From Desulfofarcimen acetoxidans DSM 771 (lineage in GTDB: Bacteria; Bacillota; Desulfotomaculia; Desulfotomaculales; Desulfofarciminaceae): 64,000 nucleotides of DNA. The DNA is taken from NCBI RefSeq assembly GCF_000024205.1, contig NC_013216.1, positions 2,852,001-2,916,000 of the forward strand. Direction: 5' to 3'. The translations under genes were made by a program, and so were the position numbers. Below, one piece after another: positions 9,135-17,991 of this stretch (the stretch's first letter is position 1; every line of letters starts with the position of its first letter). Below the pieces are notes generated by a model, which was given only the letters and a program-made list of their open reading frames with translations, was not told the DNA's origin and ran no database searches.

Positions 9135-9710
9135 TCAATTTTTCCTTGTTAGTTTAGCTGTAAATAAAAATTTAACATATTGACTGCCACCAATTCGATC
9201 AACTGATTTCAACTTTACCTGAGATAGGTAATTCAAGCGGCATAATTCTTTATATAAGTTGGCCACAGTCATTGTAGACTCAGCCTCACCACTAATATCA
9301 ATTACCGGTGTTATCCTGCCCGGTGACTCCGTTTTATCCGCCACAGTATATAATTTCATTTCACCGTACCGCAACCCCAACGAACCCAATATATTTAAAT
9401 CCAGCATCAACTTTGACCAGGTTATACGATTCTGCACCAAGTCATCTATGGTATAACCGGCTGCTTCACTTTCCGGACCGGATTGACGCAATTGATGCAT
9501 ATTCTGTAATAAGGCGGATTTATCTTCAATTAACAATGATGACTGAACAGATTTTTTTTGCAAGTTATGATAACTAAATAAAAAACCGGCATAAGCCACC
9601 CCTGATATAAAGAAAATTAGTCCTATAACTGCCGCTCTGAGAGCAGCTTCGGGTACAGGTAAAAAGTTCTTGAGCCGTTTGTTTGTTCTTAGCAAGTTAA
9701 CCTCATACAT
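9135..9710 (-). CDS. pilN: PilN-like type IV pilus assembly protein
   Basis: A 191-residue protein beginning MYEVNLLRTNKR, matching the PilN N-terminal INLLP-type tail that docks into PilM, then one membrane helix (about residues 26-47), a coiled coil, and a ferredoxin-like periplasmic domain. ATG at 9710 is preceded by GAGGAGAG; a GTG six codons upstream is less likely. It overlaps the end of pilM by 8 bp. PilM-PilN-PilO form the alignment complex linking the inner-membrane platform to the pilus machine. Confidence 0.82.
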   Translation of the reverse strand: MYEVNLLRTNKRLKNFLPVPEAALRAAVIGLIFFISGVAYAGFLFSYHNLQKKSVQSSLLIEDKSALLQNMHQLRQSGPESEAAGYTIDDLVQNRITWSKLMLDLNILGSLGLRYGEMKLYTVADKTESPGRITPVIDISGEAESTMTVANLYKELCRLNYLSQVKLKSVDRIGGSQYVKFLFTAKLTRKN

Positions 9711-10701
9711 ACTTTTTTCTCTCCTCACAGAAAGTGTGTTTTTGAAACCTTTTGCTGAGCAAACAAAATAATCTTTTTATTGCCGGATTTGGCGGAACAC
9801 TTCTCAAAGCTAAACCAATAGCTAATTCATAACCGTGATTGACTATTTCTCCTTCACATAACACGGCTTCCGCTGACTTGACCTCGATGTTTATTTTTTC
9901 TTTAATCAAAACCGCTAAATCAGAATAATTGCCGGTACCGCTGATAATAACAGCCTGTACCGGCGGTACAGGTAAAAAATGCTCAAGATATTGAAATGTT
10001 AACTCCAACTGTTCGACAATGTTATGAGAATCAAATACCGGCAAACTGCGTGAAAAGTAGATTTGATTATATTGCATGATCAAGATATGCAAAACATTCG
10101 AGGACATAAAAACAAGAGCGATATTTTTGCCGTTATCTTCTTTATACAAATTCCATAAGGCTAAAGACGGCAAATCAATTTTTGCCAGGTTCAGCCCAGC
10201 GGCTTGAAAAATTGAACGATACTTATCAACTATTTCGTTATTGATAACAATTAGAAGTACATTATAGAACTTGTTTTTCTTTTCCTGTATTTGACCAAGT
10301 ACTAAATAGGTGTAAGTAATATATTCTGCCTTTTCCTGATAGTACTTGTCAACTTCCCATTTAATTGCTCCGTTTAATTCACGTTCCGGCAGAATAGGAA
10401 TTTTTATATGGCGACAGGATATCTGAGGAACCTCTAAACCTAAAACAACTAACTCATCCGTGATATCCAGTCGATCAGCCATCTGGGCCAAAGCAGCCAC
10501 CGTCCAACTGTCATCCTGACTGCCAAATTTTTTTATATCCCGCTCGGCTAAGTTAATACTGTATAAGCCCTGAACCGATATTTTACCCTTGTAATTTAAA
10601 ACTGCGGACCTAACTTTTTCCGCACCCCAGTCAATACCGACAATTCTTGATGTTGCAATATTTTTTTTCATAGTTTTTTCATCACTCTCACAAGAAGTCA
10701 C
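9703..10701 (-). CDS. pilM: PilM-like actin-fold pilus assembly protein
   Basis: Up to 332 residues with an FtsA/PilM actin-like ATPase fold. The first phosphate loop is RIVGIDWGAEKVRSAVL, the second lies near LALVFMSSN, and VQAVIISGTGNYSDL resembles the adenosine motif. Cytoplasmic; expected to bind the PilN N-terminal tail. GTG at 10701 or ATG at 10671 (MKKNIATSR) are both possible starts; neither has a strong ribosome site. It sits 18 bp after the PilX-like gene and overlaps pilN. Confidence 0.82.
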   Translation of the reverse strand: MTSCESDEKTMKKNIATSRIVGIDWGAEKVRSAVLNYKGKISVQGLYSINLAERDIKKFGSQDDSWTVAALAQMADRLDITDELVVLGLEVPQISCRHIKIPILPERELNGAIKWEVDKYYQEKAEYITYTYLVLGQIQEKKNKFYNVLLIVINNEIVDKYRSIFQAAGLNLAKIDLPSLALWNLYKEDNGKNIALVFMSSNVLHILIMQYNQIYFSRSLPVFDSHNIVEQLELTFQYLEHFLPVPPVQAVIISGTGNYSDLAVLIKEKINIEVKSAEAVLCEGEIVNHGYELAIGLALRSVPPNPAIKRLFCLLSKRFQKHTFCEERKKYV

Positions 10702-10719
10702 TCAATTTTTCCGTCGTTA

Positions 10720-11679
10720 CTAAAATACCGGGTATAACTCTTTCCAATAAATTATATCTACATATACAGGCAATCCGGGAGGCAGCTGGTTAACTAACTC
10801 ACCGGAAAATTGATAATTCAGCTTGTTCCCGTTTAATAATATATCTCCGGTTAAAACTGCACCAATGACTCTGGAATCATTAGATACTTTGATCGAATCT
10901 TCAGACCATAAAACAGCGTTAACTACTGTTTCAGAGTCTGACAATTCCAGATTTATGTTGCTATAACTTAATAAAGCTAAAGAATTGCCGGTTAAACTGG
11001 CGGTGATTAGGCTTGTATTGATATAAATATCACCTGTAGCAATAATTGTGGCCACACCTCTATAGCTGCCCCCGATACTAACATTTCCTTCTATAAAATA
11101 TAAACCTCTCATATTCTGCAGCTTAGAGCTGTCAAATATGATATCACCGGTTAGGCAATGCCCGCTGCCATAACTTTCAGCTAGTGTTTTAAAAACACTC
11201 TTATCCTCATCATTTATCAGGGGCGGGGAGAGAGCAATGTTTTCTGTCAGATTTTTATCCTCGTCGCAATAAGCGATTATGTAATTATTATAGGTCTCAA
11301 TAATCTCAGCAGGCTTAAAATTTAATTTAGCAGTCAGGGTTTTCTGTGTACTGCCCAAGGACCCTTTCGCGGTCAATATTAAACAACCTGCAGCAGTATC
11401 TGTGCTGATACTTAAACCGCTGATAGAACCGCCGGCATAAGAGGCTGCTATACTCTGGGGATTATTCCACCTTTTATCGTATTTTAGGCGGGCCAACATT
11501 TTTTCAAGACCGGCATCTGCAATATAAGCTGCCTGTATTGCCTTTAACTGTAAATATGCCGCGTCTTTACCTGTGCCGGCTAGGGAGATTGCTGCCAGCA
11601 ATAAGGTTGTCAGCATTACTACTGCAAATACTGACATCAATAAAACCTGCCCGCTTTGTTCTATAAATTTATCTTTCAT
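10720..11679 (-). CDS. PilX-like pilus-associated membrane protein
   Basis: About 319 residues. The N-terminus has the QSGQVLLMSVFAVVMLTTLL pattern typical of PilX-N proteins, a type III-like hydrophobic helix without the G/F-x4-E prepilin peptidase site, followed by AYIADAGLEKMLARL, which is also characteristic. The rest is serine/leucine-rich predicted beta structure with TGDI-type repeats, resembling a beta-helix. Probably an accessory or minor-pilin-associated protein. ATG at 11679 has AGGA eight bases upstream; an ATG three codons earlier is an alternative. Part of the minor-pilin gene run. Confidence 0.7.
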   Translation of the reverse strand: MKDKFIEQSGQVLLMSVFAVVMLTTLLLAAISLAGTGKDAAYLQLKAIQAAYIADAGLEKMLARLKYDKRWNNPQSIAASYAGGSISGLSISTDTAAGCLILTAKGSLGSTQKTLTAKLNFKPAEIIETYNNYIIAYCDEDKNLTENIALSPPLINDEDKSVFKTLAESYGSGHCLTGDIIFDSSKLQNMRGLYFIEGNVSIGGSYRGVATIIATGDIYINTSLITASLTGNSLALLSYSNINLELSDSETVVNAVLWSEDSIKVSNDSRVIGAVLTGDILLNGNKLNYQFSGELVNQLPPGLPVYVDIIYWKELYPVF

Positions 11680-11699
11680 TGAAAACATCCTATAAAACC

Positions 11700-12203
11700 T
11701 TAACCGTCCGATAAGGCTCTAATATATATGGAAGTTGACATACTTAACTCACCGGTGTTTTTACCTTTACCGGTAATTACTACATTGAGCAGGTGCTTGT
11801 TCTCATCATAAACAGCGCCAAGTTTTATTATATTATTTACGATGGGGGAACTGTGAGCATTGGGGCTAATTTTCCTATTCAACTGGTTTTGATTATAAAT
11901 AAAATATGTAATTAAATAATTGCCGCTGTCATAGAACTGGATATTATTATCAGTGATAGCATGCACCTTGCTGGCCTGGCGAAGTTCACGGGATAATCGA
12001 TCCATGGCGATTCTCATACTTTCTGATACTTCATTTCTGTCCTGCCTTTGATGCCAAAACAAGACTCCTCTGATATATATGTTAAAAATCGAGGTAAAAA
12101 TAATACCTGCCATCGCTACTGCCAGCATGATTTCTATTAAAGTAAAGCCCCGGCTTTTATAAATTCCGCTTCGAGCTTTCATTGCTTTCAGTGCATTATT
12201 CAT
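11700..12203 (-). CDS. PilW-like prepilin (minor pilin)
   Basis: A 167-residue prepilin. The leader ends SRG with the peptidase site G/FTLIEIMLAVAMAGIIF, including Glu at mature position 5, followed by the hydrophobic helix. The ESMRIAMDRLSRELRQAS segment after the helix is typical of PilW/PulJ-like minor pilins. It shares one base with the end of the preceding pilin gene, so translation is likely coupled. Needs a prepilin peptidase, which is not in this window. Confidence 0.82.
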   Translation of the reverse strand: MNNALKAMKARSGIYKSRGFTLIEIMLAVAMAGIIFTSIFNIYIRGVLFWHQRQDRNEVSESMRIAMDRLSRELRQASKVHAITDNNIQFYDSGNYLITYFIYNQNQLNRKISPNAHSSPIVNNIIKLGAVYDENKHLLNVVITGKGKNTGELSMSTSIYIRALSDG

Positions 12204-12580
12204 TATCTGTGCCTTTCCGCTATTAGACTGATATTCCTTTCTGCTCCCGCTTCCTGATAGAAAACTGTAACAGTGATCGTTTTTAAACCGTACTGCTCAT
12301 CATCAATTTTCAGCGTATAAATGTAGTTTTCATAACCATTGAAGGGGAACCTGTTCTCACCCCGTGGCAACTCGCCTGATAACCGGTCATAGGGCATTGC
12401 TTTCATTTCTTCTATTTTTCCCTGTGCTAAAAATATGGCGGTATTATATTTCTCAGCACTTGCGGTTAAATTAACGATTTTGGGCTGCAGGTTAACCAGC
12501 GGTATTAGAACAACAACCAAGATTAAACCCGCCATCATAGTATCCAAAATTGAATAACCCTGCTCGTTTCTTTTACTCAT
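12203..12580 (-). CDS. PilV/PulI-like prepilin (minor pilin)
   Basis: A 125-residue short prepilin. The processing site is EQG/YSILDTMMAGLILVVV: mature residue 1 is Tyr instead of Phe and position 5 is Asp instead of Glu. The AIFLAQGKIEEMKAMPYDRL segment after the helix is the usual PilV/PulI signature. Located between the FimT-like and PilW-like genes, as in many minor-pilin operons. Confidence 0.78.
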   Translation of the reverse strand: MSKRNEQGYSILDTMMAGLILVVVLIPLVNLQPKIVNLTASAEKYNTAIFLAQGKIEEMKAMPYDRLSGELPRGENRFPFNGYENYIYTLKIDDEQYGLKTITVTVFYQEAGAERNISLIAERHR

Positions 12581-12612
12581 AAAAACACCTTTTACTTCTT
12601 AATAATAAATGG

Positions 12613-13101
12613 CTACTCGACACCGGAAGCAGGTTTTTCCACATCCACCCTAACCCTGCCGGTTATACCGGCAACAATAACATAAAGAAAATCACCGCTA
12701 CAACGGTCTCTCAGTGTCACAGTGCCTCCCAAAGGACTTGGAGCCCCATTTATTTTAAAGGAAAGGGTGTTTTTATTAAAATTAACGTATTCTAAATCCG
12801 TGCTGACCGGCAATGTAACACTCTTTATTACATCAGTGTTTTTTTGAAATAAATATCTGTCATTAGACGTATCAAAATTTACTTTATAAGTATCCGTATC
12901 ACTTTGCGCGTTAATCGTTTGTTGAGCAAAATATCTAATATCACCTGCCATGCGGTAAGCCGCCGACTCTAAATTATAATGCCCGTAGGGTACTTTTAGC
13001 TGCGGCACAAGCAATGATAAAAGTACCCCTAAGATAAGAATGACCAAGGTTAATTCAAGCAAGGTAAAACCCCTTATGCTGCGCAAGCTTTTACTCATCA
13101 T
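12613..13101 (-). CDS. FimT/GspH-like prepilin
   Basis: About 162 residues. Prepilin site IRG/FTLLELTLVILILGVLLSLLVPQL followed by the SAAYRMAGDIRYFAQQTINA segment typical of GspH/FimT minor pilins; mature position 5 is Glu. The start overlaps the end of the upstream GspG-like gene by about 11 bp; there is no good ribosome site, so coupled translation is likely. ATG at 13101 or 13098 are equally possible. Confidence 0.82.
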   Translation of the reverse strand: MMSKSLRSIRGFTLLELTLVILILGVLLSLLVPQLKVPYGHYNLESAAYRMAGDIRYFAQQTINAQSDTDTYKVNFDTSNDRYLFQKNTDVIKSVTLPVSTDLEYVNFNKNTLSFKINGAPSPLGGTVTLRDRCSGDFLYVIVAGITGRVRVDVEKPASGVE

Positions 13102-13573
13102 CAATTGCTTTTTTGGAAATTACTGCTTCTTCACCGCCCATGGCTTCAGGTTCAGCCTGGTCTATTTTTGTATCCTGCTCGTTAGTAGCCACGATATTAT
13201 CTTTTTCTTCATTAGACGAACCAGTAGAATAAACTACATACTTTTTGTATGTTTCATCTGCGTCATATATGTAGCCGTTACCCCAGGGATCATCCAAGCT
13301 CCCCCAGTCTATACCGTTTTTAATCAACAGTCCCTGTATGGAGTCAGTGTCAGCTGTTGTATCAGAATCCTTTGGATAAGTCCCGTGTTCTACAAAATAG
13401 GAGTCAATAACAGACTTCATTAATGCAATCTCAGCTTTGGCTCTCTTTTCTTTGGTGCGATCGGCTTGTTTGGTGATTTTAGGTACTATCAGGGCGATCA
13501 GAATACTGATAATGGCCAGGACAACTGCTAATTCAACCAGAGAAAATCCTTCTTTTTTGCTTTTTAACAGCAC
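13091..13573 (-). CDS. GspG-like major pilin/pseudopilin
   Basis: A 160-residue prepilin: KKEG/FSLVELAVVLAIISIL with Glu5, a long N-terminal helix rich in charged residues (TKEKRAKAEIALMKSVID), and the GspG-family motif DDPWGNGYIY near residue 98. The last ~30 residues are acidic. GTG at 13573 is preceded by AGGGGG. First of the pilin genes after pilC, which fits the major pilin. Type II pseudopilin-like motifs in a pilus cluster are common in Firmicutes, so it could be the filament subunit. Confidence 0.85.
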   Translation of the reverse strand: MLLKSKKEGFSLVELAVVLAIISILIALIVPKITKQADRTKEKRAKAEIALMKSVIDSYFVEHGTYPKDSDTTADTDSIQGLLIKNGIDWGSLDDPWGNGYIYDADETYKKYVVYSTGSSNEEKDNIVATNEQDTKIDQAEPEAMGGEEAVISKKAIDDE

Positions 13574-13661
13574 CGCAATTCCCCCTTAAATTTTTCATAT
13601 TAAGCAGCCTTAGCAGTCTAAAAACACATCTGTCAGAAGATTGCTGCTAATGCATGCGTAA

Positions 13662-14867
13662 CTACTCATAAGCTCCCAGTGTTTGGTATACAGGCAACAA
13701 TACGGATATAAATATAAAGCCAACTATGCCTCCTATAATCAGTACCAACAGAGGCTCAAGCATGGAAGACATGTTTGTTACTGTAGTTTCTATCTCACGG
13801 TCTAAAATAGCTGCTGCTTTTTCCAGCAATTCACCCAAAGCGCCTGTTTCTTCGCCTACCGTAATCATATGGATTAATAAGGGAGGGAAAAAGCCACTTT
13901 CTTTTAGGGGCACCGCTATACTTTCACCTTTTTCGATACAATCGCAGGTCCGGCTGACAGCTTTGATTATAATTTCATTGCCAATAGTTTCTTTAACTAT
14001 ATGCAGAGATGCCAAAACCGGTATGCCGCTGTAAAGCAAGGTGCTGAGGGTCCGGCAAAACCGCGCAAGCATTATCTTGCGAAGCAGTGTACCGAATAAA
14101 GGCATACGGACAAGAAGATGATCAGAAATCTCCCGGCCTTTTGACGTTCTTATCCATAACAATACAGCAATACAAATTAACAGGAATATTCCTAGCCCCA
14201 AATATTTGTAAACCATAATAAACTTGTTAACCTTAACCACAACTACAGTAATAAATGGCAATGACGCATTAACGTCTTGCAGCATGCCTTCAAAAACCGG
14301 CAAAACCATGGTCATCATCAATACCAGGCATAATATGGCAGTGGCAACCACCAAAACAGGGTATGACAATGCTGCTTTAACCTTATCTGACAAGGAAGAA
14401 ACATTTTCGAAATGTATCGCTAATCTATCTAAAACTTGCCCTAAGACACCGCCCGATTCACCCGCGGCAATCATTCCAATAAAAATTTTAGGAAAAAAGC
14501 GGGGATAATTGGACATAGCCCCGGAAAGACTCGAACCTGCCTTCAAATCCAGAACCAACTGATCCAATACTACATTGAAACTTTTTTTATTTGTTTGCAT
14601 CGACAATATTAATGCTTTTAATATTGGAATACCTGAATTAATCAATGATGCAAAATTTCTTGAAAAAGCTGCCAGATCTTTAGGTTTAGGCCTCTTGCTC
14701 AATAGTGAATAACCGGCACTATGATGTTCTAATTGGCGCAGTTCAATAATCCAATAATTATTTTTGCGCAGCATTACAGCCGCACCGTTAATTCCGTTCG
14801 CATTAAGTATACCTTTTTTAATGACTCCGTCTTCAGTTGCAACTGTATAAACGTATTTATCCGTCAA
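13662..14867 (-). CDS. pilC: PilC/GspF inner-membrane platform protein
   Basis: A 401-residue protein with two GspF domains (about residues 65-190 and 270-395). Typical motifs: FSRNFASLINSGIPIL, the first-domain GESGGVLGQVLDRLA, and the second-domain repeat GEETGALGELLEKAA; three membrane helices near 165-190, 215-235 and 370-395. It is the platform for the pilus assembly ATPase. TTG at 14867 is preceded by GGAAGTG. First gene of the run down to pilO. The matching ATPase (47433-49016) is 32 kb away on the same strand. Confidence 0.93.
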   Translation of the reverse strand: MTDKYVYTVATEDGVIKKGILNANGINGAAVMLRKNNYWIIELRQLEHHSAGYSLLSKRPKPKDLAAFSRNFASLINSGIPILKALILSMQTNKKSFNVVLDQLVLDLKAGSSLSGAMSNYPRFFPKIFIGMIAAGESGGVLGQVLDRLAIHFENVSSLSDKVKAALSYPVLVVATAILCLVLMMTMVLPVFEGMLQDVNASLPFITVVVVKVNKFIMVYKYLGLGIFLLICIAVLLWIRTSKGREISDHLLVRMPLFGTLLRKIMLARFCRTLSTLLYSGIPVLASLHIVKETIGNEIIIKAVSRTCDCIEKGESIAVPLKESGFFPPLLIHMITVGEETGALGELLEKAAAILDREIETTVTNMSSMLEPLLVLIIGGIVGFIFISVLLPVYQTLGAYE

Positions 14868-15058
14868 ATCATATCACTTCCAATATAATGGTTAATTTGA
14901 TATTTTTTATATTCGATATAAAATTACATATTTCCTTCTTAAAATTTTAATTTTTTAGAAAAAAACATGTATATTAGCCATACTATGTCAGCGATAGTCA
15001 TCTAAACAAATATATGATACAATTAAGCAACAATATAGCTGCATCGAGGTAGATCAAA

Positions 15059-15625
15059 TTGAAGCCGATTTTAACTCCCGAAGAATATAAATATTTATAT
15101 CGATTGACAGAAAAAGCGACTCCACTTAAGAGTGACTGCGGTAAATTGTGCAACAGTATTTGCTGTCAGCAAAATGAAACAGATTCTTTAGGCATGTATC
15201 TTTTTCCGGGGGAGGAAGTCATGTTCACCGGTAAGGAAGACTGGTTGGCATGGGAAAGACATGACCCCAAGGAATATGACTTCCCTGCGTCCTGGCCGTT
15301 TCCTGTTAACTTTGTAAAGTGCTCCAGAGCCTGTCCGAGAGAGCTGCGTCCCCTGGCCTGCCGTTTCTATCCTCTTACTCCCCATATTTTCAAAAACGGC
15401 AGTTGGATACTTATCTATGATACTTTAGATTTACCGTACCGCTGTCCTCTAATTGAGGAACAGTTAACCATGGAACCCAATTTTATTGAAACGGTAGCCA
15501 AAGCCTGGAGTATTTTGCTTAAAGATCACCGTATCAATACCCTGGTTCGTGAAGACTCTGAAGAAAGAGAAAATGCTTCTTTACGAGTTCCGACAGTAGT
15601 TTGGAAATCACAAAAGCTAAGATAA
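15059..15625 (+). CDS. Cysteine-rich conserved hypothetical protein
   Basis: A 188-residue soluble protein with ten or more cysteines. The cluster C27-x3-C31-x3-CC near DCGKLCNSICC and later CSRACPRE, PLACRFYP and YRCP suggest a bound metal or Fe-S centre, in the manner of YkgJ/UPF0153 proteins (RPLACRFYPL is a hallmark of that broad group). Function unknown. TTG at 15059 with GAGGT eight bases upstream. Transcribed divergently from pilC, single gene with terminator at 15657. Confidence 0.7.
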   Translation: MKPILTPEEYKYLYRLTEKATPLKSDCGKLCNSICCQQNETDSLGMYLFPGEEVMFTGKEDWLAWERHDPKEYDFPASWPFPVNFVKCSRACPRELRPLACRFYPLTPHIFKNGSWILIYDTLDLPYRCPLIEEQLTMEPNFIETVAKAWSILLKDHRINTLVREDSEERENASLRVPTVVWKSQKLR

Positions 15626-15656
15626 AAAACCTGCGGTTGTTGCCAGATACTGTTGA

Positions 15657-15691
15657 TAAAGGGGTGCAGAGAAAATTCTCTGCACCCCTTT
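15657..15691 (+). terminator. Rho-independent terminator
   Basis: Perfect 11-bp stem GGGGTGCAGAG / CTCTGCACCCC, loop of six, T-run short (TTT), located about 35 bp after the cysteine-rich gene. Confidence 0.8.
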
Positions 15692-15930
15692 GTCAACAGG
15701 CCAATTAGATACACGGATTTTATTTTACAGCTTATTGCAATAATTGTTATAATTAATAGATAAAATTAAAAATGCTACATTATATTGAATTCTTGAATGA
15801 TATTATAGTAACATGCGGCATGATTATATGAATATTGCATAAAGATATATGCTAACATAAATACTTTTCTATCTAGCGCGGTACAGAAAGCTGTAATATA
15901 ATTTTAGGAAAAGAGGGTGCATATTAGAAC

Positions 15931-16296
15931 ATGCCTGACATTTCTTTAACTCCGGTTATTATCAGATTTTTTTTTGGTGGGAGTGCCGTGGTAGCTTCTA
16001 CAATTATAGCCAGAACTTTCGGTGGCCGTCTGGGTGGTATTTTTGCCGCTTTTCCCGCCGTATATATAGCAGCCTCACTAACTCTTAGCCTGCAATATAA
16101 AAACAATGATCTGCTGGTTATGTCGAGACATATTTCCCAGGGTGCTCTGGTCGGCATGCTGGCCAATATTATTTGCGCCATATCCGCAAACAAATTAATA
16201 GTATCAAAGGGTTGGCAAAAAGGATTAACACTGGCTCTATTAATATGGTTATTAGCTGCTTCAATATTTTATTTCACCTGGCAACTATTATTATAA
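15931..16296 (+). CDS. DUF3147 family small membrane protein, copy 1
   Basis: A 121-residue protein with about four membrane helices and the DUF3147 signature RFFFGGSAVVAS followed by GGIFAAFPAVYIA. No enzymatic residues are evident. AAAAGAGGGTG lies upstream; an earlier start would be weak. It is followed 48 bp later by a paralogue of the same family. Function unknown; members are predicted small permease-like proteins often encoded in pairs. Confidence 0.75.
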   Translation: MPDISLTPVIIRFFFGGSAVVASTIIARTFGGRLGGIFAAFPAVYIAASLTLSLQYKNNDLLVMSRHISQGALVGMLANIICAISANKLIVSKGWQKGLTLALLIWLLAASIFYFTWQLLL

Positions 16297-16344
16297 TGTC
16301 TGCAATTAATTATCGTTATTTAGTATTTAATAAAGGAGTTCTTT

Positions 16345-16722
16345 ATGAGTCCCTATATAAAGGATTTAGTTCTACGCTTTTTCTTAGGCGGCAGCGCAGT
16401 AGCCGCTTGCTACATTGTTCTGCAACTACTCCCTTGGAAATCCTTTGCAGGTATTTTTGCAGCCTTCCCGGCTGTAATGGTAGCAGCTGTAATTATGGCA
16501 GGCATATCCGGAGGATCTCATTATGCCGCTGAAGTAGCTCTGGGCGCAACAGCCGGAATGCTTGGCTGTACAGTTTGCGTTTTAGTAGCAATTATAATTA
16601 TGACCTATCTGCACATCTGGGCTGCCGCTTTGGTTATTTCCCTTTTAGCCTGGCTAATAAGTTCAATTATATTCATAAATTTGATGAAGAGGCACTTTTA
16701 CAAAAGTAACTCTTCAGGTTAG
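16345..16722 (+). CDS. DUF3147 family small membrane protein, copy 2
   Basis: A 125-residue protein with four predicted membrane helices. It shares with copy 1 the blocks RFF-GGSAV-A and GIFAAFPAV and the same length and topology, so the two probably form a heteromeric pair. ATG at 16345 follows AAAGGAG. Its stop codon is followed within three bases by a free-standing IS605-type right end (16723-16875). Confidence 0.75.
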   Translation: MSPYIKDLVLRFFLGGSAVAACYIVLQLLPWKSFAGIFAAFPAVMVAAVIMAGISGGSHYAAEVALGATAGMLGCTVCVLVAIIIMTYLHIWAAALVISLLAWLISSIIFINLMKRHFYKSNSSG

Positions 16723-16875
16723 GTGAGCTACCCCCGCTTATGTTCCACTAAGAAGCGTGGACTTCCATGGGAACTTCAACGAGCGTTTCCTAATTCATCA
16801 GCTACCGCCTACGCTACAAAGAGAATAGGTCTTACACGGCCTCCAGCAGGCATGATTTCGGGCGATCTCCGGCGA
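16723..16875 (-). mobile_element. Solitary IS200/IS605 right end (possible orphan omega-RNA locus)
   Basis: About 150 bp matches 58270-58428, the segment after tnpB in the IS605-type element, at roughly 85% by eye. Shared blocks include CTACCCCCGCTTA, TTCCACTAAGAA, AACGAGCGTTTCCT and GGTCTTACACGGCCTCCAGC. No tnpA or tnpB is present next to it. In intact elements this region makes the TnpB-guiding omega-RNA, whose guide is the sequence just beyond the end. It is bounded by copy 2 of the DUF3147 gene and by the germination permease gene, so it is either a relic or a mobilised minimal element. Confidence 0.7.
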
Positions 16876-16920
16876 ATATTTTAGTAGAACCGCTTTCCAT
16901 TAACCGGAGACAAAGCACCA

Positions 16921-17991
16921 TTATCCATGCTTTTTAAGCGCTATGGCTACAATAAGTAAAATAGGCACCAAAACTAGTTCTACAATTATAGCCACAGACG
17001 GAAAAGTATTTTGTATATAATGTAAGAGTTCTACATTATTTTGAAAATTCAGACCTAAGCCTAAAGAAATAATAGATGCCGGGTATATAAGTGGTTTATA
17101 AGTACTTAACCCCATAATATTGGATATGCCTAGACTGAAGGACCAAATCATCATAGCGGAAGCAATAATTCCTGAACCAATAGCTATAAGTAAAAAAATA
17201 ATCTCTATTCTTATATTTAGCATTCTTGTTATTTGATAAATCGGTGCATAAGCTCTTTGTGCAAAATCTAAACCAAAAGCACCAATTGAGACGATAACAA
17301 CAATACCAACAAAAATAGCTCCCAGACTAATAGCCTGAACCTTAGCAATAAAACCATTTTCAGGTTTGTTGCAGAGTGGAATGAACATGGTCATAATAAT
17401 ACAAATTCCATAAAAACATAACATAAAAAGCGAGCCTGACATTATAGGTTGAAGACCATGCTCCAACTGTGGTTTAAGCCTCTCAATATTTATATTGGGA
17501 ATTGCGATTAATCCTATAAGTACTATTGAAAAAATATAAAAAGGACCAAGAAGCTCAGAAACCCTGGCAATAATTTCAATTCCATTCCGTGCAGCGTAAG
17601 AAGATATAATGAACATGATTGTCATTATAAATACAAACGGAGATCTTGGTAAAAGTATGCTTATAATTACCTGAGTCATAGCACTTTGCAAAAGTATACC
17701 AACCATTAAAAAAAATAAAACAAATATACTCCCGACTAATCTTCCCATATATTTGCCAAGAATAGTAATACTGTATTGAACAAGGTTCTGACCGGCAAAT
17801 CGAATTCCCATATAAGCATAAACTGTTGCCAGAAAAACATCCAATAACCAACCACCTGTTACTGATAACCAGGCATCACGTTCTGTATAAGTAACCACCA
17901 GTGTGGGTGCCTGCAGGAAAGCAACCGAGGTAATAATTATAAAAAGCATCCAGATAAACTGGTTGGTACTAATAATTCCTTTTTCAAGCAT
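16921..17991 (-). CDS. GerAB-family spore germination permease
   Basis: A 356-residue polytopic membrane protein with about ten helices, of the APC-superfamily endospore germination (GerAB/YndE) type: ISTNQFIWMLFIIITSVAFLQAPTLVV at the N-terminus, ERDAWLSVTGGWLLD, and a central PNINIERLKPQLEHGLQPIM loop are characteristic. GerAB subunits bind small germinants in the spore inner membrane with GerAA and GerAC; neither partner is visible nearby, so this is an orphan. ATG at 17991 has a weak GGGG upstream. Confidence 0.85.
   Translation of the reverse strand: MLEKGIISTNQFIWMLFIIITSVAFLQAPTLVVTYTERDAWLSVTGGWLLDVFLATVYAYMGIRFAGQNLVQYSITILGKYMGRLVGSIFVLFFLMVGILLQSAMTQVIISILLPRSPFVFIMTIMFIISSYAARNGIEIIARVSELLGPFYIFSIVLIGLIAIPNINIERLKPQLEHGLQPIMSGSLFMLCFYGICIIMTMFIPLCNKPENGFIAKVQAISLGAIFVGIVVIVSIGAFGLDFAQRAYAPIYQITRMLNIRIEIIFLLIAIGSGIIASAMMIWSFSLGISNIMGLSTYKPLIYPASIISLGLGLNFQNNVELLHYIQNTFPSVAIIVELVLVPILLIVAIALKKHG

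Noticed and set aside
13040-13423. 127-codon plus-strand open frame over the pilin genes
   Set aside because: It covers two clear prepilin genes in the other strand; the translated sequence has no family resemblance.
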